Shown: one piece after another, positions 10,714-22,885 of the stretch
Layout: each line of letters opens with the position of its first letter
Numbering within the stretch: the stretch's first letter is position 1
Assembly: GCA_022575985.1 (NCBI GenBank)
Contig: JAKSXM010000007.1
Span: 58,806,501-58,870,500 of the forward strand
Direction: 5' to 3'
Length of the DNA: 64,000 nt
Origin: Anagrus nilaparvatae
Taxonomy: Eukaryota; Arthropoda; Insecta; Hymenoptera; Mymaridae
Notes under the pieces: generated by a model
Told to the model about the DNA's origin: nothing
Database searches by the model: none
Seen by the model: the letters and a program-made list of their open reading frames with translations, nothing else
Made by a program: the position numbers and the translations under genes

Positions 10714-12280
10714 GTAACACATTAAAATGCTTAAAATATTTTATTTTATATGGCATTTATTGTTGAATTAGAAATCTACCATTTGAAATGCATATATTTT
10801 AATTATTAAAAATCTGACTTCAGAGTCATGGTAACTGGTTTTATACCAGACAACGTAAATATGCTTAAAAAAGCATAAATCGCCGTTTTTGAGATTAGGA
10901 ATGAATAATTTTGAGTCTGCCATTTTGATTTTTAAAAATCTGTCTTCAAAATCGTGATCAACAACGCCGAAATACTAAATGGGGTACCAAAAATAGACTC
11001 AACCAGCAATTGTTTTCAAGAGCTCATTTCATTTCAATTCAATTCAATTCATTTATTTCAATTAACTATCTTGCAAATTCTTTATCGACTTTTTATGATA
11101 GATGATGATATTCCCAAAGATATTATATATATATTATATATATTCCTCTTAATAATTCCGGTTGTACTCGAGTAAGGTTTTTGCAGTTTTCCTATACTCA
11201 AAAGTACGGACACAAAAAATTTGACTCTAATCCACCAAAAGAAAAAAAAAAAATGCGAGTACTATACTTATCAAAAGTCGGCTGCTCAAAAGACTACAGA
11301 TCCTGCAGTTGGGACTTTCATAAATCGAGGAAAGGAAACTCCAGGATCTGTAGCCCAAGGACCATAGCTCTCGTTGTCTGAGTTCTGCTGGGGGCAAAAT
11401 GGATGTGATGGGTAATAAAAAGGACGGAATTCACTACTTTGAGTGCTGTGGTCCACGGTGTATAAGGTGCTATGAATCACATTACGCACTTAAATAAATA
11501 TAAATAAACAATATTTATTAAATAGCGTTTATTATTTTTATAGTGTAGACTTGAGCTTAAGAAAATTGAAGCTAATTATATACAATCATGCAATTAATTT
11601 ATAAAACAATTTGAAGGCAATATATGTTAATTAATAAAAATATAAATTTGTAATTTGTAAAATTTAACTAGTACGAATATCTTTTGAATTTATTGACCAA
11701 ATGGAATAAAATGAAAAAATTTTATTTAATTAAAAAATTTTATTTTATTTTTATGTATAGTTTACAAATTTTTTTTATTGCTGTTGTTAAAGCGATGTTT
11801 TGTCAACTAATTTGTTGACCTTGTCAAGCTAAAATTACATAATTGATGAAAATTAAAAATTTTTTTTCTAAAAATATTAAAAATTTACAATATATGTTTG
11901 TTCATTTACCGATTTAACAATTTTTGTGTGTATAATATTTGTACACTCATATCACTGAGTCTAATGTAAAACTGAGACTATTTTTATTTTATTTTTTTAT
12001 TAAAGTCTAAAATTTAAAGTACGTTGGATATTTTATTAGATTCGGTTTACAATTTTTTTAAATACTGATTATTTTAATATAGTTACAGGAATATACAAAT
12101 ACATATAATACAGTTCTAAAGTACATTGTAAATATTAACTTTAAAATATTAATTTTTCTATAAAAAACCTTGGCACTGCCTATATAGATATAAAAATAAA
12201 ACAAACCCTTGATAATATTTATTTAATAATATAAAATAATTATTTATACCAAGGGTTATAATAAAATATAATTAAATTAA
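10714..12280. other. intergenic, short simple repeats
   Basis: Contains two related blocks (aaaaatctgacttcagagtcatgg near 10808 and aaaaatctgtcttcaaaatcgtga near 10932) that look like diverged direct repeats, a short (ttcaa)n run at 11033-11062, and a TA-rich run at 11128-11146. The block 11275-11490 has a higher GC content and both strands open, but no recognisable protein. The remainder is AT-rich. Confidence 0.4.
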
Positions 12281-12945
12281 CAGGCACGTATTCAGAGAGG
12301 GGGCCAAGGGCACCCCCTTGGCTTTGACCCTTACCCCGGTATTTTTGATTTTTCTTTTTTTTTCTTTTTAAAATTCTTTTCCAAGTGTAATTTCAAGTTA
12401 TTCGTATTTATAATTTTACTTTACTACTTTACGGTCTATTTTAACACATAAAAGTTACATTTTGTTCTCAAAATTAAAAATTCATATTTGAATAAAGCTA
12501 TTAAATTTTATATTAATTAGTATTTATTCTATTTATTTCCTGTTCATTTATAAAAAAAAAATTTTAATTTATTATTTTTGGAAATGTCGTAAAATGGTTA
12601 AATTAGTCATAAAATCAAAATAGCTGTTAGTTTTCCAAAATACTATCTCATCAAAAAATAAAAAATTATTAGATATTATTAATTCCGATAAAGTATAAAT
12701 TAAATTCAGGGCACAGTCACGTTCAATAATGCCTTTACTATCAATCAAGCCTTAAAAACACGCATATGATAATATAATGATAATTATTAACAAATTTATA
12801 TAGTCTATAACTTAATCTGATAAAATGCATTTTGAATGGCAAAAAATCAGCTGAGAACTCGTGAAAATTGTTTAAAAATAAAAAATATTGCAGTTTTTAA
12901 TTTACAGCTCCTCCCCCCCAAAAAAAATTTCTGGATACGTGCCTG
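12281..12945. mobile_element. hAT-like non-autonomous element
   Basis: The left end caggcacgtattcaga and the right end tctggatacgtgcctg (outer 12 or so bases shown) are imperfect inverted repeats starting CAG. The subterminal G-run/C-run pattern is common in non-autonomous hAT elements. An 8-base duplication is not clear: flanks taaattaa and aattatta are only similar. Non-coding. Confidence 0.65.
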
Positions 12946-13033
12946 AATTATTATAATCGTCTAAAAATTTGCTAAAAATCTACGTGTTACACACACATAT
13001 AAAATAAGTAAAAGTAAAAAAGTTAAAAATTTT

Positions 13034-14539
13034 CTAATTAAAAACTGTTACAAAAATTAATGGAGTCCAATTGTTAAAATCCAAATTAATACAATTACAT
13101 TTACGAAAAATTATTTCTAATCTATGTTTATCACCTCGATTTGACTTGATTTTATAAACTAAATTAACTAAACTATTTGATACATTAGAACAATGCTCAA
13201 GTGTCAGTTTCTTAAGATTTAATGATCTTTTAAATAATTTGCCAAATGATCCTTCACTTAAGTCTAACTCACACCAACTTATTTTTAAACTTTCTAAATT
13301 TGGAAATACTGTTAAGTAATACAATCCAACATTTGTAAAATTACAGCTATTTATCACTAAATTTTTTACATTTTTACACCTTGACAGTCCTTTTAGTATA
13401 ATATCAATACTTTCATAACTTGCATTGATAAAATCAGCATTTTCAATAACAAATGTTTCTAAATTAACAAACTTACTAAAGTCAAGATTTGAATCATTTT
13501 TTATAAAATTTTTAAATGAAATTTTAATTTCCTTAACATTAACATTTAAACATTCAATTACTCCTTCTAAATCATCAACATGTAAATCACTAACGTTTAA
13601 AGAAAAAATTTCAAGTTTATTTAAAACATTTGTTGATTCTCTAAATGAATTGATTATTCTATTATCTTCATTGTAAAAATAAATTTCTTGAAAATTTTCA
13701 TTTGGTATTGAATTTAACAAATTTTTATCAACAAAAACATTTATTAATTTTAATTTTTTTAAATTTCTTTGCATACTTAAAAATGTTGGTAAATTATCCA
13801 GATATTCAGATAATGGATCATACAATTTGATAAAAATTTCAGTTAAATTTTCACACCAAGATAATGCATGTATTAATTTTTTTATTTTCATTTCATCTTG
13901 ATCGATTAAGCTTATTTTTTCTAAATTTTGTAAATTGTACAGTACCATTTTTAATTCAATATCACAATTAGTGATTGATAGTTCTTTTGTTTTGTCTGAC
14001 GATAACTTGTATAAACAATCGCCTTTGACTTTTAAATAACTTAAAGAGACGTTACTCAAATTAATATTTTTAATAAAAAGTAATTTCAGATCCGTATCTT
14101 TAAATATTTTAATACCTGAAACATTGTCAGATATTTCTAAATGAGTTAGATTACAGCAGTAAATTGACAAGTGCATTAAAAAAAAATTTGGATGAATATT
14201 TTTTAAGTCATATGAATCTATATTTAAATTTTTGATGTAAAAACCTCTTGTTTTGAAAATATTTAGAAGAAACTCTGCTTTTTTAACTTTTTTGGCCTTG
14301 ACAGTATAATCTTCATCTGGTATAATTCCTTTTAAGTCAAAACTACTGATTGATTTTTTTACAAGTATTGCTGCTCTGTTCCATTGAGTACAAACTAGCT
14401 CTACGTTTAATATCTCTTTTATGGTCAAATTTTTAAAAATTTCAATTAAACAATCATCATTCAGAGATAAGTTGCTAATTTCGTTAATATCTGGCATGTA
14501 TTTTATGGATTTTTTAATTATTCTGCCTTTTAGACTCAT
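13034..14539 (-). CDS. F-box/LRR protein, paralogue 3
   Basis: A single 501-residue coding exon. The F-box is at about residues 24-66 (LNDDCLIEIFKNL followed by VELVCTQWNRA), preceded by a basic 20-residue extension that paralogue 2 lacks; Met15 (MPDINE) is an alternative start. LRRs follow to the C-terminus (NLESLKISWC, NLKKLTLEHC). Predicted role: SCF ubiquitin-ligase adaptor in the cytoplasm or nucleus, target unknown. It is a tandem duplicate of the gene at 5880-7361. The segment coding for IENADFINASYESIDIIL and the following repeats is almost identical at DNA level (compare 6295-6370 with 13413-13490), while the middle third is clearly more diverged. The protein ends at FVTVFN, shorter than paralogue 2. 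A candidate acceptor (tttttcag|AAACC) at about 14587 suggests a leader intron. Confidence 0.88.
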   Translation of the reverse strand: MSLKGRIIKKSIKYMPDINEISNLSLNDDCLIEIFKNLTIKEILNVELVCTQWNRAAILVKKSISSFDLKGIIPDEDYTVKAKKVKKAEFLLNIFKTRGFYIKNLNIDSYDLKNIHPNFFLMHLSIYCCNLTHLEISDNVSGIKIFKDTDLKLLFIKNINLSNVSLSYLKVKGDCLYKLSSDKTKELSITNCDIELKMVLYNLQNLEKISLIDQDEMKIKKLIHALSWCENLTEIFIKLYDPLSEYLDNLPTFLSMQRNLKKLKLINVFVDKNLLNSIPNENFQEIYFYNEDNRIINSFRESTNVLNKLEIFSLNVSDLHVDDLEGVIECLNVNVKEIKISFKNFIKNDSNLDFSKFVNLETFVIENADFINASYESIDIILKGLSRCKNVKNLVINSCNFTNVGLYYLTVFPNLESLKISWCELDLSEGSFGKLFKRSLNLKKLTLEHCSNVSNSLVNLVYKIKSNRGDKHRLEIIFRKCNCINLDFNNWTPLIFVTVFN

Positions 14540-14587
14540 TTTCTGTAATGTTCCTAGAAATTTGAGGCTGAAAATGCTTTTGGTTTC
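14540..14587 (-). other. 5' leader exon part of paralogue 3
   Basis: On the minus strand the acceptor attttttcag is followed by AAACCAAAAGCATTTTC and then the ATG at 14539. It corresponds to the leader acceptor seen upstream of paralogue 2, so the splice position predates the duplication. Confidence 0.45.
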
Positions 14588-16858
14588 TGAAAAAATACAT
14601 ATTCAAATGTTAATATGATGAATATTAATATAACAAATCTTATTAATCCTTTAACGACTAAAATTAGTGGAAAACTTAATTTTTGATTTTATTCGGATTT
14701 TATCCAAAAATACTAAAATTATTCTAAGTCTTAACCATTTTTTGAAATTATTTTTCTTAGATAAATTTGGCCAATTTTCAGAATTCTTTGGAAACTTGGC
14801 ATTTTTGGGCCAAATTTAATACAATTTTCATAAAGTTTTCAGTTTTTAAAAACATTTCTATTAATTCCGTAGCCATTTTTGTATCAATAAATTGTTTATT
14901 TATGTTTTTGAGTTTTTTAACTGCAGAGAAAATTGACGAAATTCTCGAGAAAAACTTAACGCATACTTCGTTTATTCACTTGGCTCAGAATAATAAATGA
15001 TTCAATGGTCGTTAAACGGTTAATATAAATTAAATTTTAATCGAAAAAAAAATTATTACACAAAGCAGCTAATATTTCACTTGTTAAAATGTAAGCTTGA
15101 AATATAATTTTAAATAACTTTTATAAATGACTCACTTTATTTTATATGCACAATTTTAAAAATTTATACACCAAAATTCCCAATTCGATTTTTTTATATA
15201 CAAGCAGTCAATCATTGTTAAATAAAATGTGAACGAATTGTCTCATCAAAAAAGATGTTCAAAACGATAAAAAATATAATATTGATCTAAGAACCGCGAA
15301 ATCTCAATAATTTCGAACAATCCATACCAGAAATTTTATAACCTTTTCCCATGATCTTTAAAATAAAATTTTTAATTCTATGATATAAAAACTAAATGCC
15401 AAAGAATGAAAAAAAAAATGTTTTTTTGATCACGCTAATCATGACATTTTAATTTTTATTTTGTTATGGATTAATAACCAAATTATTTTCAGTTTTGTAA
15501 AATGAGGGTTAACTAATTCTTTTATTATGCTACCTGATGCATTCATAATTTAAATATTTAACAGTTTGATTTTTATCTTTTTTTACGTTTGATGATATAC
15601 ATAGAAAAAAATGAATGTAACTAGGATTCATTTAGTAAAACAGTTAAAAAAGATCGTTTGAGATAAGAGCCAACAACCACAAGTTTCAAAAAAATGAATC
15701 TGACATACTTAAAGTGTTATGTGAATAGGCATCTTGAACTTGATCAAGCCTGAATGAGATATTAGTATTCTATTTTTAAATTCCAAAACCATCAATACAA
15801 ATTTGATATCCAAAAAAATGTCAAGATTTAATATCTTCATCGAGGTAAGCAACGATAAATGATTTAACACTTTAAGTACCTTATTATATAAAACAAAAGA
15901 CTAATTTTAAAACTTTGCTTAAATTACAATTTTCAAGATAAATCAATTTAAATGGTCATTTTTTCTTCGTTAATTCGTCATGTTTTTAATTCTTTTTTTA
16001 CTAACTGTTCTTAAACCGGTATTAAAAAATGGGTCTACAAATGCTAAAATTGACTTTTCTTTAAATATTTTGATAATTTTGCAAATGGTTTTTGGTACTC
16101 AATCTTGCAAAAAAATTTCCAAAAATTAGCTTCAATTAGTAGGCTAAAATATCAAAATACCAATTTAGAACAAGAAAATTCAAATTTTAGTAAGTTTGAT
16201 GATTCAAACGTCAAACCATTGCCTCACAAAAATTACAAAAGCAATCTACAGAAATGAATTAATAAATAAAAAATGAAAACACCGATTATTTTACAAAATG
16301 TAAATAATTTATGTGAAAAAAGCTTCTTTTATTAACATAATTTTATTTTGTTATTTCACACTTTATTAAATAAATCATTAAAAGCAATTTAATTTTTCAA
16401 AAATAAATAAAAATTCGACCGACATTTTATTTGAATAATCTTATTTATTTAATTTAAGTAAAATACTATAATACAAATAACTATAAAAAATATTTTTCTC
16501 ATAAAAATAACTTTAAATAAAAATAACAATATAGAAATTTTTATAAAAATTTTCGCACGAATTTCAGCATGAAATCCTTTAAAATGAATTAAGTTATATT
16601 TAAAATACAGAAAGTGCACAAGCTGAAAAAAAATTAAAGGCGGCATTTTTAACAATAAAAAACTAACGTAATAATTACAAGGTGTTATAAATAAAAAAAA
16701 AAAATAGTTTAAAGATCAATTGTGAAAAAGCATATCGAAGGGCAGTTGGTCAGATAAGAAAGTTTAAAAAATTTGTATTATAAAAAATATGTCTTCTTCA
16801 TCTCTCGCGGTGTATTTTTTTTGTATGCAATTTTTTAATATAAAAATTTTTATATTTG
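14588..16858. other. AT-rich intergenic stretch
   Basis: Upstream of paralogue 3. I see no gene, clear inverted repeat or RNA gene. Homopolymer A and T runs are common, and short open frames here lack family features. Confidence 0.45.
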
Positions 16859-16860
16859 TA

Positions 16861-17434
16861 GGGGAGGGTATCGTAATTCTGCGCTCTTCTTACACTCTCA
16901 TTGTTATTTGTATTAGATGAAATTTTTTTTTTTATTTATTGTACTCTTGACTGCAAATTGAAACATATCAAATTTTAAAATTTTTTTACTAATTTCAGAA
17001 TTATTAAACAAAAAAGAAGCCCTCTGAATCGCGCAGAATTAGGCAACGAAGTTCCTAGTTTTGCGCATTTTGAAATACGTTCAATTTTATTATTCAAATG
17101 CGGAATAAATTTTAATTTATTGATTTTTGAAGCAATAAAAAAATTTATAAATAACCTTTGCTTACGTTAAAAAACAAAAATTTACGTAATATCATTCTTT
17201 AAAAAATATTTACAGCTAAAATTGTAAATCCTAGATACAAGTGCAAAGCAAGCTAAAATTTAATTTTTCCGAAGTTAGCAAAAAAATGCCTATTAAATGA
17301 AAATTTTTTCTAAATTACTTGTAATAATTGTAATAATGAAGTTTTTAATGATAACAAAGAACAAAAATTTATTACTAAACAATTTTAACGGGTGCGCAAA
17401 TTTAGGAACCGCGCAGAATTACGAGACCCTCCCC
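16861..17434. mobile_element. 574-base MITE with TA target-site duplication
   Basis: The left end ggggagggtatcgtaattct and the right end agaattacgagaccctcccc are imperfect inverted repeats, flanked by TA (16859-16860, 17435-17436). Internal copies of the gcgcagaatta motif at about 17031 and 17411 show repeated subterminal motifs. Non-coding. The TA target suggests Tc1/mariner-type mobilisation. Confidence 0.75.
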
Positions 17435-17436
17435 TA

Positions 17437-19354
17437 AATGAAACTAACTTAAAAACCTAGTCATGACCTGGTCGGTTTCTTTTGTCATGCATACTTTTCT
17501 TCAGTGATCTCTTTTTGGAATATAATCAAAAAAAAAAAAAAAAAGAAATGAGATACTATAATATTTATAATAAAGAATGATTTTTAAATCTTGAACAGCT
17601 CCCGCGTGCCGCTTATACACTGACTTTTTTTTTTTTTATTTGATTCTTATAATACTTTTTTTAGTGTTATAATGTTATAAGATATTTTGTTTTGCTTTAT
17701 ATTTAGTATTATAAAAAAAATATACGCGATAGGATCAAACGCGGATCGCCTTTGATGGTATTTTAAGATTCACACCTATTCAATGTAACCAAAATATAAT
17801 ACTATGTTGTAAATGCCAATATACTCTTTATGTAAGCTAATAATCCTTCATTTTCATCCATACTTTCTGTGCTAAAGCACGAATTTTAGACAATTTTTTT
17901 TTTTTTGTATTACACGTTTAAAAAAGACCGACAAGGTAATTTTTTTATTGTATTAAGATTAAAATATAATTGTAATCGACATTAATAATGAAAATTAAGA
18001 TTTGGGTAACAAAAAACTGTGTATTACACAATAATAGAATAGTAGCTTTCTTAGCAAGGGTGCAAAGTGTATCTTCCTCTAGTGTCTTAAAAACTCGCAT
18101 TGCGTCCGTCCGAAAAAATTAACTTGTTCATCATACGCGTATAAACATTGATCTATTTTCTACCCAATTTTTATTATCGCTTTTTAATGAAAAACTATAT
18201 GAGTTAATTAGTAGAAAAAATATACAACCCGAATTTTCCACGCTATCACAAAACTTTGGTGAAAGGGTTATTTCTTAAAAATTTACTAAGAGGTTAGGAA
18301 AATTTACAATGCTGCATTTCAAAAGAAACTTACAACGAATACGTTAAAAAAATTACAATTTTTAGAGCAAAATTTAAAAAATTTATGGTAAATTTTCAAG
18401 CAATATTCTAATTTATCGACAGCAGATTGTAATTTTTACGAGAATTTCACCGAACCACTCAACAACATACAGACAGCTCAACAATTATATATTAATTTTA
18501 TCTCTAATTTTACCTAAGCTTTTAATACATTTTAATGCGAATGATCCTTGCGCGAGCATGGAAACTCAAAACCTTGTTTTGGCTCTTGTTTAACTTTAGA
18601 ATACCTAATTACACCATATAATTATGAAATCATTTAAAATCCATTTTTCTCAAATGCTATATTTTTAGTCTACAACTTAATACCGGGTTTTTTTGGCCAC
18701 TCACTTCAAAATCGAGCATAAAAAATTTTTTCAAATTAATCAAGAGGTAAAATAGAATGTTATAAAATAATTAAATGCAGATATTTTGGCATTTGTTTCC
18801 ATTTTTCTTAAAGAAAATTTAACTAAAGAGTATTTAACGCCCTTTGTCACCGAAAGTTCAAATGCATTTTTAAAATGGAGCATTCTTTTGATTTTCCAAT
18901 GTAAATGTAATTAATGAATTCAAATTATCGATAATGCCTATAATTCCCTGGAAAATTTATTTAAATTATAACCATATCTATGATAACTATAACGAAAACT
19001 GCTAAAAAAATTAATTTTTGTATAAAATAACTTAAATTTAAATAATTCTAGAGGGCGTTTTTCCAAGGTTTTTTGCGCCTCTTTTAAAGCGATTGTTGTG
19101 AATAACAACTCTGCGCTTTAAAGACGGAATTGTCAGCATGGCTCCTATTAAAAAGTCGGACCTTGGACCGCATTTGGCCATCCCAAACCCTAGTAAAGGC
19201 TATGAATAGATAAAGTTTGAAATGATTGTTAAAGTTCCACCTATCCTAAACATCCCTTCTAATCCCACAGTTTCACCAACAATTTGTCCATACGTCTCCA
19301 AACCTATCTAATTATTTCCATTAAAGGAAAAAGCGGTATATATCTCAATATATA
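17437..19354. other. intergenic stretch with no recognised gene
   Basis: Mixed composition. The parts near 17590-17760, 18060-18130 and 19060-19310 are less AT-rich but have no open frame or family motif that I recognise; they may be degraded repeats. The last part is the left flank of the Ginger-like element. Confidence 0.35.
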
Positions 19355-19412
19355 TGTCGCAGCCCTATAGACGAATCCGCTTTATAGCCTATAAGGCGGC
19401 TTATAGACGAAT

Positions 19413-19538
19413 GAGTCTCGAGCGCGGTGCTCGAGCTATAGGGCTAAACCGCGTCAGCTTTATAGGCTATCGGGCGCCTTATAGCCTATAAAGCTGATTC
19501 GTTTTAGCCCTATAGCTTGAGCCCCGCGCTCGAGACTC
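19413..19538. repeat. 126-base palindrome in left terminal repeat
   Basis: Starts gagtctcgagcgcgg and ends with a near-complementary ccgcgctcgagactc. The inner arms are ctatagggctaaa and agctttataggctat, and the centre is near cgggcgcc. It could form a long cruciform. GC-rich compared with its surroundings. The same structure occurs in mirror orientation in the right arm. Confidence 0.8.
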
Positions 19539-19922
19539 TAACAGTTGTTCAAATAGCCGTAAAATGTTTTAATTCATATTAATTATCAATAAATAATTAT
19601 TATTATTAATTTTATAAAGATATTTTATATCATATTTAATAATAGCATGATAATTTTTAATATTTATTTTGTGATATATTTTTATTATAATTATTATTTA
19701 ATAAATTTTATTTACATTTATAGTGAATTGAATACAATTTATAAGTAAATGATAACAAACTTCGTCAACATTATTTTTGATTTATAAAGATAAGAAAATT
19801 TGTATTTAAATTTATCGGATGGTCATATACCATTTTTAAATATTATTTTAGTATAGTCATTGGTTCTTAATCGCTAACGTGTATTTCAAATCAAAACGCG
19901 TATTTAATCAAAAGTTTTTAAA

Positions 19923-21196
19923 ATGACAGAAAATGGTGAAAATTCAGTTATTGATCAAGTTTCTGAAGATTTTGATTTCGTGGATAAAAATAATTTCTAC
20001 GAGAAACTTTTTGAATTATACCCTAAGAGAAATAATAAATCGGTTTGGACCAAATCTCAGGAACAATTGGTACTTAATTATCTTAACGAATTTGATGATC
20101 CTAATGTTAAAAATAATACTTCTCATTATCATTATAAAGAGAAATATGAAAAAATTGTGGTCAATAATCAAGTGAGTGTTATTTATAAAAGAAATAGTGA
20201 TAAAGATCCATTTATTCAGATAGTACCACTAGAAGAGTATTATGAATATTTACACAAAGCTCATAAAAATACAAATCACGGGGGTCGTGACCGAATGTTT
20301 TATTATTCACGAGATTATTGGTCAATTTCAAAAAAAGCTTGCGAATTATTTGCGTCACTTTGTGAGACTTGTGAGAGGAAAAGATCTGTGCCAAAAAAAG
20401 GAGTTGTTATCAAGCCAATAACATCTGATGGATTTAATGCTCGTGCTCAAGTAGATTTGGTAGATTTTCAATCTTGCAAGGATGGTGATTATACTTTTTT
20501 AATGAACTATCAGGATCATGCGACAAAGTTCTTACATCTCCGTCCATTAAAATCAAAAGAAGCAAAAAGTGTTGCTGAAGAGTTAATAAAAATTTTTTAT
20601 ACTCAAGGGGCACCCTGCATTTTACAAAGCGACAATGGACGGTTTGTTTAAAAAAAATTTTTTGCACTATTTTATTTATATTATTTTTTTAATTAATAAT
20701 TTTATATTTAGAGAGTTCGTAGCGCATATTATAGTAGAAGTTGCAAATTTGTGGCCAAATTGTTCATGCAGATAAAATGTGTAACTTTTCCGAGCAGCAG
20801 TTTCCAGTTCTTAAAGTTGGCGATAATGTAACCTTACGTGTTCCACCTGTAGATCGAGGGCCGTTAGATTTTTCTAACTTAAAAGCTGTTATAAAAAGTT
20901 TTAAAAATGGAGTTTACCAATTGGGTACAAAAGATGGTATAATAAAAGGCTGGTTTCCTCGAACAGAAATCCAAATAAGTAATACAAGTACTCTCAAATT
21001 AACGGATGTTTCTGAAGAAATTTTGACTTTGCGTGAGGCAGCTGCTAAGCAATCATTATCAGGTGGACAGGGTGTTATGAAGTGCAAATGTAAGCCAGCA
21101 GAAAAGCAATGTCAAACAAGAAGATGTGCATGCTTTAGAGCTGAAAGGCTATGCAGTTCAAGATGCCATTCGAGCCTCACGTGCAAAAATAAATAA
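19923..21196 (+). pseudogene. Ginger/KRBA2-type integrase, internally deleted and frameshifted
   Basis: Transposase of the surrounding element. Exon 1 is 19923-20641; a 70-base intron (20642-20711, CG|gtttgt to tatttag|A) joins SDNG to REFVAH in frame. Residues 114-150 form the integrase zinc finger (H114, H119, C147, C150). The catalytic core keeps D178 (VDLVD) and D237 (SDNGRE). After LWPNC (about 20763) the frame closes at 20773-20775, and the open frame resumes in another phase (about 20741-21196) with the C-terminal half: a VGDNVTLRVP segment, the LSGGQG motif and a cysteine-rich tail (CKCK...CHSSLTC). The intervening core, including the expected catalytic Glu about 35 residues after D237, is missing. 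The similarity to KRBA2/SCAND3-type integrases is from recalled family features. The copy should be inactive as an integrase. Confidence 0.8.
20642..20711 (+). other. 70-base intron in the integrase gene
   Basis: The donor CG|gtttgttt and acceptor tttatatttag|AGAG are splice-like. Removing it restores the conserved SDNGREF sequence around the second catalytic aspartate. Its size matches the host's own short introns. Confidence 0.7.
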
Positions 21197-21414
21197 AAAC
21201 CAAAAAAATTTTTGACGATAAAATTAATGTAAATTATTTTTTTATGCTATTATTAAATATGATATAAAATATCTTTATAAAATTTTAATATGTAAATAAA
21301 TGTTACTATTAAATAATAACAAAAATATAAATAATATAAAGAATTAATAATAATAATTATTTATTGATAATTAATATGAATTAAAACATTTTACGGCTAT
21401 TTGAACAACTGTTA

Positions 21415-21540
21415 GAGTCTCGAGCGCGGGGCTCAAGCTATAGGGCTAAAACGAATCAGCTTTATAGGCTATAAGGCGCCCGATAGCCTATAAAGCTGAC
21501 GCGGTTTAGCCCTATAGCTCGAGCACCGCGCTCGAGACTC
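21415..21540. repeat. 126-base palindrome in right terminal repeat
   Basis: Mirror copy of the 19413-19538 palindrome, gagtctcgagcgcgggg to ccgcgctcgagactc. Open frames crossing it on the minus strand are repeat artefacts. Confidence 0.8.
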
Positions 21541-21598
21541 ATTCGTCTATAAGCCGCCTTATAGGCTATAAAGCGGATTCGTCTATAGGGCTGCGACA

Positions 21599-22654
21599 TA
21601 TATATCGACTTCCGAGGGAATAAAAGCAAAAAATGCGGTTTGGACCGCTTGTGCAAATAACTGTTGGTGACCTCCGTGTAAGAGGTTAAATACAGTATAT
21701 AACCTAAGGTTAAATAAAAGCACATACATTAAATAATTCTAATAATGACGTAAATAATATAATACAATCCGAACGTTACCGAAAATACACGAACGTTTAC
21801 GAAAATAACTCTTTCTCTAACACGTGTTCTCTTTTATTATTTTAATATTTTTATCAATTATTATTTTTCAAGTTACAAATAAATGAATAATATATAATAA
21901 TAACTATTAAATAAGTAAACTTAATCTATATTTAATTAAATATAATAAAAGTTTTAACATCCTCTTACTCTTACAATATGAAAATAAAATTTGGGTGATG
22001 TATTTTTAGTGAAAAAAATCCTTGGAATCAGAAATAAAATATTAAATCTTATTTATTTAAATTTAGATTGCAAAAAATATGTATTAAAATTTAACATGCA
22101 TGCATATAAAAAATTAGTAAATATAACCAAAATAACGATTTTGTTTACTAAGTTCCGTGTACGGTTCCGTGTGGTTAAGAACCAATATAAATTTTTAGTC
22201 AAATTTTTTACTATTAAAATTTTTTTTATAAAACTAAAACCTGAAATTTTTAGGTAAAATTTACGAATTTTTTTAGTTATATTTACCAATATTCAATAAT
22301 TTGTGTTTACTAAATTCTTTGAGGTTTATTTTACTATTCTTTTTTTTACGTGTGTAATACATGAAATTATATAATTAAGATTTCTGTTAAGATTAGCTCA
22401 TAGAAGTAATATAATCACCTTTAAATCCAATTATTGAACTCAATTATTCTTTCTCTTTACTGGTTAAAACAGCAATGATTGGACTCGTTTCGACACTACC
22501 TTACGGGTCATCTGCACCCAAAGAAGTTCATCACGCCATCTGTGACAAAACTGTAACAACTAATTGCTTTTGTTAGTTGTCACATTTTTGTAGCATTTTG
22601 TACGATTTTGTAGCAGTTTTGTCGCATGTCGAATTTACACTTTTCGATTTAGAG
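21599..22654. other. AT-rich intergenic stretch
   Basis: Right flank of the Ginger-like element. A short GC-richer piece at 22470-22560 has no recognised content. No supported gene. Confidence 0.4.
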
Positions 22655-22679
22655 CGAGGGGCAACTGACTCGAGATACC

Positions 22680-22885
22680 TTACGGACTCTCTCGGCCTCG
22701 CACGGACTCTCAGCTGCCATGGTCTCGCAAGGTCTCGCAGGGTCTCTCCGGCCTCGCACGGCCTCGCACGGTCTCGCAAGGTCTCTCCGGCCTCGCACGG
22801 CCTCGCACGGCCTCGCATGGTCTCGCAGGGCCTCTCTGGCCTCGCACGGTCTCGCAGGGTTTCTCCGGCCTCGCATGGACTCGCA
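22680..22885. repeat. GC-rich short tandem array, left arm
   Basis: About twenty imperfect copies of a roughly 10-base unit (cctcgcacgg, tctcgcaagg and variants), in sharp contrast to the AT-rich surroundings. Confidence 0.85.

Larger units (their letters stand above)
19355..21598. mobile_element. Ginger-like DNA transposon, internally deleted
   Basis: The 2244-base element begins TGTCGCAGCCCTATAG and ends with the exact complement CTATAGGGCTGCGACA, that is TG...CA-type termini, flanked by TATA on both sides (consistent with a 4-base duplication, though TATA is palindromic). Terminal inverted repeats run 19355-19648 and 21244-21598 and are almost identical apart from a roughly 60-base block present only in the right arm. 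Between them is one plus-strand gene for an integrase-like protein. Ginger elements are cut-and-paste transposons whose transposase is related to Gypsy retrotransposon integrase; the arrangement here fits. High arm identity points to recent activity, but the integrase of this copy is broken. Confidence 0.8.

Noticed and set aside
20741..20775. Treating the second integrase open frame as an independent gene
   Set aside because: Its upstream end uses TTG, and its content continues the integrase C-terminus in a shifted frame, so it belongs to the broken integrase gene.
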